Source: Dietzia timorensis
GTDB taxonomy: Bacteria; Actinomycetota; Actinomycetes; Mycobacteriales; Mycobacteriaceae
Direction of reading: 5' to 3'
Length of the DNA stretch: 16,642 nt
NCBI RefSeq assembly: GCF_020742175.1
Contig: NZ_DYXM01000122.1
Location: 1 to 16,642 of the forward strand
Part shown: piece by piece, positions 13,112 through 16,642 of the stretch
Position numbering within the stretch: position 1 is the first letter of the stretch
How the letters are laid out: each line of letters opens with the position of its first letter
The notes under the pieces: model-generated
What the model was told of the DNA's origin: nothing
Seen by the model: the letters and a program-made list of their open reading frames with translations, nothing else
Database searches by the model: none
Translations under genes and position numbers: made by a program

Positions 13112-13374
13112 AAAGGGCCTTCCGGACGAGATGAGAGCGAGCCACGTTCAGCGGCACTCTTTAAATTAGATTCTAAGCTTTTACTCACTCGGCTTAAAGT
13201 TGCCACGGTGCGGAGGTCTTATTGTCTGGTGCCGGAGCCCCCGCGAAGATGTGAGCACCGCTCGGTTCGGATTTGCCTGAGTGGCGCGCCACGGTAGCGT
13301 TTCCCCAATTGCGACCCGCTCGCACTCCGCAGGATTCCTGCACCTTCCCCCTTTGATGAACAGGACGATGAACC
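13112..13374. other. divergent promoter region of the GT2 and BCCT genes
   Basis: This 263-bp gap contains an AT-rich island at about 13159-13200. It holds a spaced inverted repeat CTTTAA (13159-13164)/TTAAAG (13194-13199) and an inner TAAGC/GCTTA. TACTCACTC at 13182-13190 matches 8 of 9 bases of the half-site repeated at 1322-1373. A possible -10 TATTGT lies at 13220-13225 but its -35 spacing is poor. No gene was found in the gap. Confidence 0.4.
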
Positions 13375-15360
13375 ATGCCCGGAAAAGCTTCTTCCGAAGA
13401 ACCTCCGTCTACCGGCGACGCCGGCGGCACGTCGAAGGACGGAACCCTGATGGGGAACCTCCTCTCGGCGAATACGAGCACCACGGTCGGCGTGTACCCG
13501 CACGACATGCATCCGGGGCTGGTGCCGGGTCTCAGCATCGAGGAACAGCGCAACACCTTTGGGATGAACAAGGTGCTGTTCGGCTCCACCGCCGCGCTGA
13601 TCGTGGCGTTCATCGCCTGGGGCATCCTCGATCCGGATTCGGTCGGGACCGTCTCGTCGACAATGTTCGCCTGGGCAATCGAGAACCTCGGCTGGCTCCT
13701 CAACCTCGTGATGATCCTCGGGCTCGCCGTCATGACCTATCTCGCTTTTTCGCGTTTCGGGCGAATCAAGCTGGGCAAGGACGACGAGGAACCCGAGTTC
13801 GCGCTGTTCTCCTGGGTGGCGATGATGTTCGGCGCGGGTATCGGCGTCGGCATCTTCTTCTTCGGTCCCTCCGAGCCGCTGAGCCACTACCTCACCCCGC
13901 CGCCGCACAGCGTCGACCCGGAAACCCCGGAGGCGCTGCACCTGTCGATGGCGCAGTCGCACTTCCACTGGGGGCTGATGATCTGGGCGCTCTACGCGAT
14001 GGTCGGCGGCGCGCTCGCATACAGCTCGTACCGGCGCGGCCGGGTGACGCTGCTGAGCTCGGTGTTCAAATCGCTCATCGGTAGCGATCGTTCCGAGGGT
14101 CTGGCCGGATCGATCATCGACATGATGGCGATCATCGCGACGCTGTTCGGCACCGCGGCGACGCTCGGGCTCTCCGCGATCCAGATCGGGCAGGGAGTGC
14201 AGATCGTCTCCGGTGCCAGCGAGGTCACGAATACCGTCCTCATCGTCATCATCGGGATCCTCACCGCGTGCTTCATCGTCAGCGCCGTGTCCGGGGTCTC
14301 GCGAGGAATCCGCTACCTGTCGAACATCAACATCACGCTTACGCTCGGTCTCATCCTGTTCGTGTTCCTTCTCGGGCCGACGCTGTTCCTGCTCAACCTC
14401 GTTCCCGCCGGCATCCTCAGCTACGCCGACAATCTGCTCGACATGATGAGCCGCGGCCTGTCGTGGGGGCAGGACACCATCGAGTTCCAGGCTGTGTGGA
14501 CCTCGTTCTACTGGGCGTGGTGGATCGCGTGGACACCGTTCGTCGGCATGTTCATCGCCCGGATCTCCCGCGGCCGCACGATTCGCCAGTTCGCGCTGGT
14601 GACGACGCTCGCTCCGACGTTTATCCTCATCCTCGCGTTCACGATCTTCGGTGGCACCGCGATCAGCTTCAGCCGCGAGAACATTCCCGGGTTCGACGGT
14701 TCCGCCACCTCGGAGAACGTCTTGTTCTCGCTGTTCGACAACCTGCCGCTGGGCACGATCACGCCGTTCCTCATCATTTTCGTGCTCGCCGTCTTCTTCA
14801 TCACCTCTGCGGATTCGGCGTCCGTCGTCATGGGCACCCTGTCCGAGAAGGGGAACCCGGCCCCCAATAAGTTGATCGTCGTTTTCTGGGGTCTGTGCAT
14901 GATGGGCATCGCCGTGGTGATGCTTCTGGTGGGCGGCGAGACCGCTCTGACCGGGCTGCAGAACCTGACGATCCTCATCGCGATCCCGTTCTCCGTAGTG
15001 CTCGTGGGGCTCGCGGTCGCGTTCCTCAAGGACCTGTCGACCGACCCGGCAGCGATCCGGCGCACCTACGCGCAGACGGCGATCAAGAACGCGGTCGTCA
15101 AGGGGCTCGAGGAGCACGGCGACGATTTCGAGATCTCCGTCGCCCCGTCCACCGACGGTCGCGGCGCGGGCGCCGACTTCGACTCGACCTCGGAGAAGGT
15201 CACCGACTGGTACCGCCGCACCGACGACGACGGCAACGAGATCGACTACGACTACTCGTCGGGCGAATGGGCCGACAGCGAGAAATCCGGGTCGACCGCC
15301 GAGAATGCAGGCTCCGCTTCGGACTCCGGCAGCGTCTCCGATTCGGGCGACACCCGCTAG
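13375..15360 (+). CDS. BCCT-family osmolyte transporter
   Basis: This integral membrane symporter imports betaine, ectoine, proline or carnitine-type solutes, usually with Na+ and often under osmotic control. The 661 residues comprise a hydrophilic N-terminus (1-66), about twelve membrane segments (67-550) and a long tail (551-661). Family marks are FGAGIGVGIFFFGPSEPLSHY (152-172) and WTSFYWAWWIAWTPFVGMF (375-393) with the Trp box W382/W383/W386, then ISRGRTIRQF. It resembles the corynebacterial BetP/EctP/LcoP group. The tail is acidic (by my count 21 Asp/Glu against 6 Lys/Arg in residues 581-661) and ends in Ser/Asp repeats. The start is ATG 13375 with a weak AGGA; M26 is an alternative. Substrate cannot be fixed by eye. 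Confidence 0.94.
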   Translation: MPGKASSEEPPSTGDAGGTSKDGTLMGNLLSANTSTTVGVYPHDMHPGLVPGLSIEEQRNTFGMNKVLFGSTAALIVAFIAWGILDPDSVGTVSSTMFAWAIENLGWLLNLVMILGLAVMTYLAFSRFGRIKLGKDDEEPEFALFSWVAMMFGAGIGVGIFFFGPSEPLSHYLTPPPHSVDPETPEALHLSMAQSHFHWGLMIWALYAMVGGALAYSSYRRGRVTLLSSVFKSLIGSDRSEGLAGSIIDMMAIIATLFGTAATLGLSAIQIGQGVQIVSGASEVTNTVLIVIIGILTACFIVSAVSGVSRGIRYLSNINITLTLGLILFVFLLGPTLFLLNLVPAGILSYADNLLDMMSRGLSWGQDTIEFQAVWTSFYWAWWIAWTPFVGMFIARISRGRTIRQFALVTTLAPTFILILAFTIFGGTAISFSRENIPGFDGSATSENVLFSLFDNLPLGTITPFLIIFVLAVFFITSADSASVVMGTLSEKGNPAPNKLIVVFWGLCMMGIAVVMLLVGGETALTGLQNLTILIAIPFSVVLVGLAVAFLKDLSTDPAAIRRTYAQTAIKNAVVKGLEEHGDDFEISVAPSTDGRGAGADFDSTSEKVTDWYRRTDDDGNEIDYDYSSGEWADSEKSGSTAENAGSASDSGSVSDSGDTR

Positions 15361-15384
15361 GACGCCTCTCCCCGGCACCCTCTT

Positions 15385-15417
15385 CCGGCTCCCCTGCCCT
15401 CGTGGCACGGGAGCCGG
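15385..15417 (+). terminator. GC-rich hairpin after the BCCT gene
   Basis: CCGGCTCCC (15385-15393) pairs with GGGAGCCGG (15409-15417), and inside it TGCC pairs with GGCA, so nearly the whole 33 bp can fold. It lies 25 bp past the stop. No T-run follows, which is common for GC-rich actinobacteria but weakens the call. Confidence 0.55.
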
Positions 15418-15529
15418 ACTCGTCCTGCCTGCGCGAGCCTAGCGACCGGCGCGCGGGATACAGGCCCGTTAGATTCACCGCGAATTGAACGGTGGTTCGG
15501 CGGGGCGACGCGCTGGTGTACTTCCGGGC

Positions 15530-16642
15530 ATGGCTAATTCCGAGATCACCCTGCACTGGTTCCTGCCCACCTACGGCGATTCGCGCGCGATCATGGCCGG
15601 CGGACACGGGACCACGGGACACTACGGCGAGCGCGAGGCCGACCTCGGCTACCTCACCCAGCTCGCCCTGGCCGCGGAATCCAACGGCTTCGACTCCGTC
15701 CTGGTGCCGACGGGATTGTGGTGCGAGGACGCGTGGATCGCGACCGCCGCGCTGATCGGCGCGACGAAGCGGCTGAGCTTCCTCGTCGCCGCCCGCCCCT
15801 CGCTAGTGAGCCCGACGGTGATCGCCCAGCAGGCCACGACGTTCCAGAAGCTGTCGAACGGCAGGCTCAAGCTCAACGTCGTCATCGGCGGCGAGGACCA
15901 CGAGCAGCGCGCCTTCGGCGACCACCGCAGCAAGGAAGAGCGCTACGCCGTGGGTGACGAGTCGCTGCAGGTCATCAACCATCTGCTCACCGAGGACGAG
16001 CCGATCACCCTGCGCGGTGAGCACGTCGACGTCGAGCACGCGGTGCTCTCGCGCCGCCCGGCGCAGCCGCCGCAGGTGTTCTTCGGGGGCTCCTCGCCTG
16101 CGGGCATCGAGGTCGCCGCCAAGCACGCGCAGGTCTATCTCACGTGGGGCGAGCGCCCTGCCGACGTGCAGGCGAAGATCGAACGCGCGCGTTCGGCCGC
16201 TGCCCGGCACGGCCGCGAACTCGATTACGGTATTCGCCTCCACATCATCGCCCGCGAGACCGAGGAGGAGGCGTGGGCCGAGGCGCAGCGCCTCGTCGAC
16301 GGCCTCGACCCAGAGGTCGTGGGTCAGATCCAGGGCGGGCTCGCGCGCTCGCAGTCCGAGGGCCAGCGGCGAATGACCGCGCTGCAATCGCGCGGCGGCG
16401 GGTTCACCCACGGTACCAATGCCCGCGAGCTCGAGGTGGCGCCCAACCTGTGGGCGGGCATCGGGCTCGTTCGTGGCGGCGCGGGAACCGCGCTCGTCGG
16501 CTCGTACGCGCAGGTTGCCGAGCGCATCGGCGAGTACTTCGAGGCCGGCCTCAGCCACTTCATCTTCTCCGGCTACCCGCACCTCGAAGAGGCCTTCCAC
16601 GTCGGCGAGGGAGTCATCCCCGAACTGCACCGACTCGGTTAC
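15530..16642 (+). CDS. ssuD: FMNH2-dependent alkanesulfonate monooxygenase (partial 3')
   Basis: This flavin-dependent enzyme cleaves C1-type and longer alkanesulfonates to aldehyde and sulfite for sulfur assimilation, using reduced FMN from a partner reductase. The 371 residues present show the luciferase-like barrel starting ITLHWFLPTYGDSR. The residues known from SsuD are in place: C65 in PTGLWCEDAW, R236/H238 in YGIRLHIIAR, R315 in GIGLVRGGAGTALVG, and Y349 in FSGYPHLEEA. The gene runs off the window close to its expected C-terminus (family length about 380). ATG 15530 is chosen because it gives the canonical N-terminus; no good ribosome-binding site precedes it. ATTC/GAAT at 15473-15485 is a weak inverted repeat upstream. 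Whether ssuABC/E follow is outside the window. Confidence 0.92.
   Translation, partial: MANSEITLHWFLPTYGDSRAIMAGGHGTTGHYGEREADLGYLTQLALAAESNGFDSVLVPTGLWCEDAWIATAALIGATKRLSFLVAARPSLVSPTVIAQQATTFQKLSNGRLKLNVVIGGEDHEQRAFGDHRSKEERYAVGDESLQVINHLLTEDEPITLRGEHVDVEHAVLSRRPAQPPQVFFGGSSPAGIEVAAKHAQVYLTWGERPADVQAKIERARSAAARHGRELDYGIRLHIIARETEEEAWAEAQRLVDGLDPEVVGQIQGGLARSQSEGQRRMTALQSRGGGFTHGTNARELEVAPNLWAGIGLVRGGAGTALVGSYAQVAERIGEYFEAGLSHFIFSGYPHLEEAFHVGEGVIPELHRLGY

Noticed and set aside
13219..15408. 729-codon open frame antisense to the BCCT transporter
   Set aside because: Its translation is rich in Arg/Asp/His/Glu with no recognisable domain, and it lies opposite a clear 12-helix transporter with family signatures.
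1..16642. CRISPR array, insertion sequence, toxin-antitoxin or other defence system
   Set aside because: No regularly spaced repeats, transposase, or paired small toxin/antitoxin genes were seen on either strand.

Overview
The window is GC-rich (about two thirds by eye) and densely coding. It reads as chromosome of a high-GC Gram-positive actinobacterium, most likely order Mycobacteriales (Corynebacterium/Dietzia/Gordonia/Mycobacterium relatives). The support is a mycobacterial-type alaT C-terminus, a dCTP deaminase very like the mycobacterial bifunctional enzyme, the order dcd-ugd with a tRNA-Gly nearby, a DtxR/IdeR-type iron box, and several starts placed 6-7 nt after a TANNNT hexamer, as in leaderless actinobacterial transcripts. 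The genus cannot be fixed from this sequence.

Layout. 1-134 is the tail of an alanine aminotransferase gene. 145-3480 is a regulatory cluster: a TauD-type dioxygenase and a TetR regulator on the minus strand, and a two-gene DrrAB-like ABC exporter running the other way. A 12-bp perfect palindrome lies between tetR and the dioxygenase gene. 3530-5195 is an alanine/glycine:cation symporter with a strong terminator. 5339-8358 carries, on the minus strand, a DUF2470 (HugZ-like) protein, dcd and UDP-glucose dehydrogenase; an iron box lies upstream of the DUF2470 gene. 8696-9120 holds a small membrane protein and tRNA-Gly(CCC). 9213-12200 is a run of small accessory enzymes: an SGNH hydrolase, a RibD/DHFR-like reductase, a flavodoxin and an unrecognised protein. 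12197-15360 has a GT2 glycosyltransferase divergent from a BCCT osmolyte transporter. 15530 to the end is SsuD alkanesulfonate monooxygenase, running off the window.

How the genes may work together. TauD-type and SsuD-type desulfonation enzymes near the two ends suggest organosulfonate use as a sulfur source, but they are about 14 kb apart and no sulfonate transporter is visible between them. alaT and the alanine/glycine symporter share alanine as substrate. Ugd and the GT2 enzyme fit envelope polysaccharide synthesis. The iron box suggests the DUF2470 protein is derepressed under iron limitation.

No phage, transposon, CRISPR array or obvious defence system was found. The strongest unexplained signals are regulatory: the tetR/dioxygenase palindrome, the iron-box intergenic region, a hairpin that would cover the ribosome-binding site of the RibD-like gene, and the leaderless-type starts. 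One protein (11628-12200) was not recognised.
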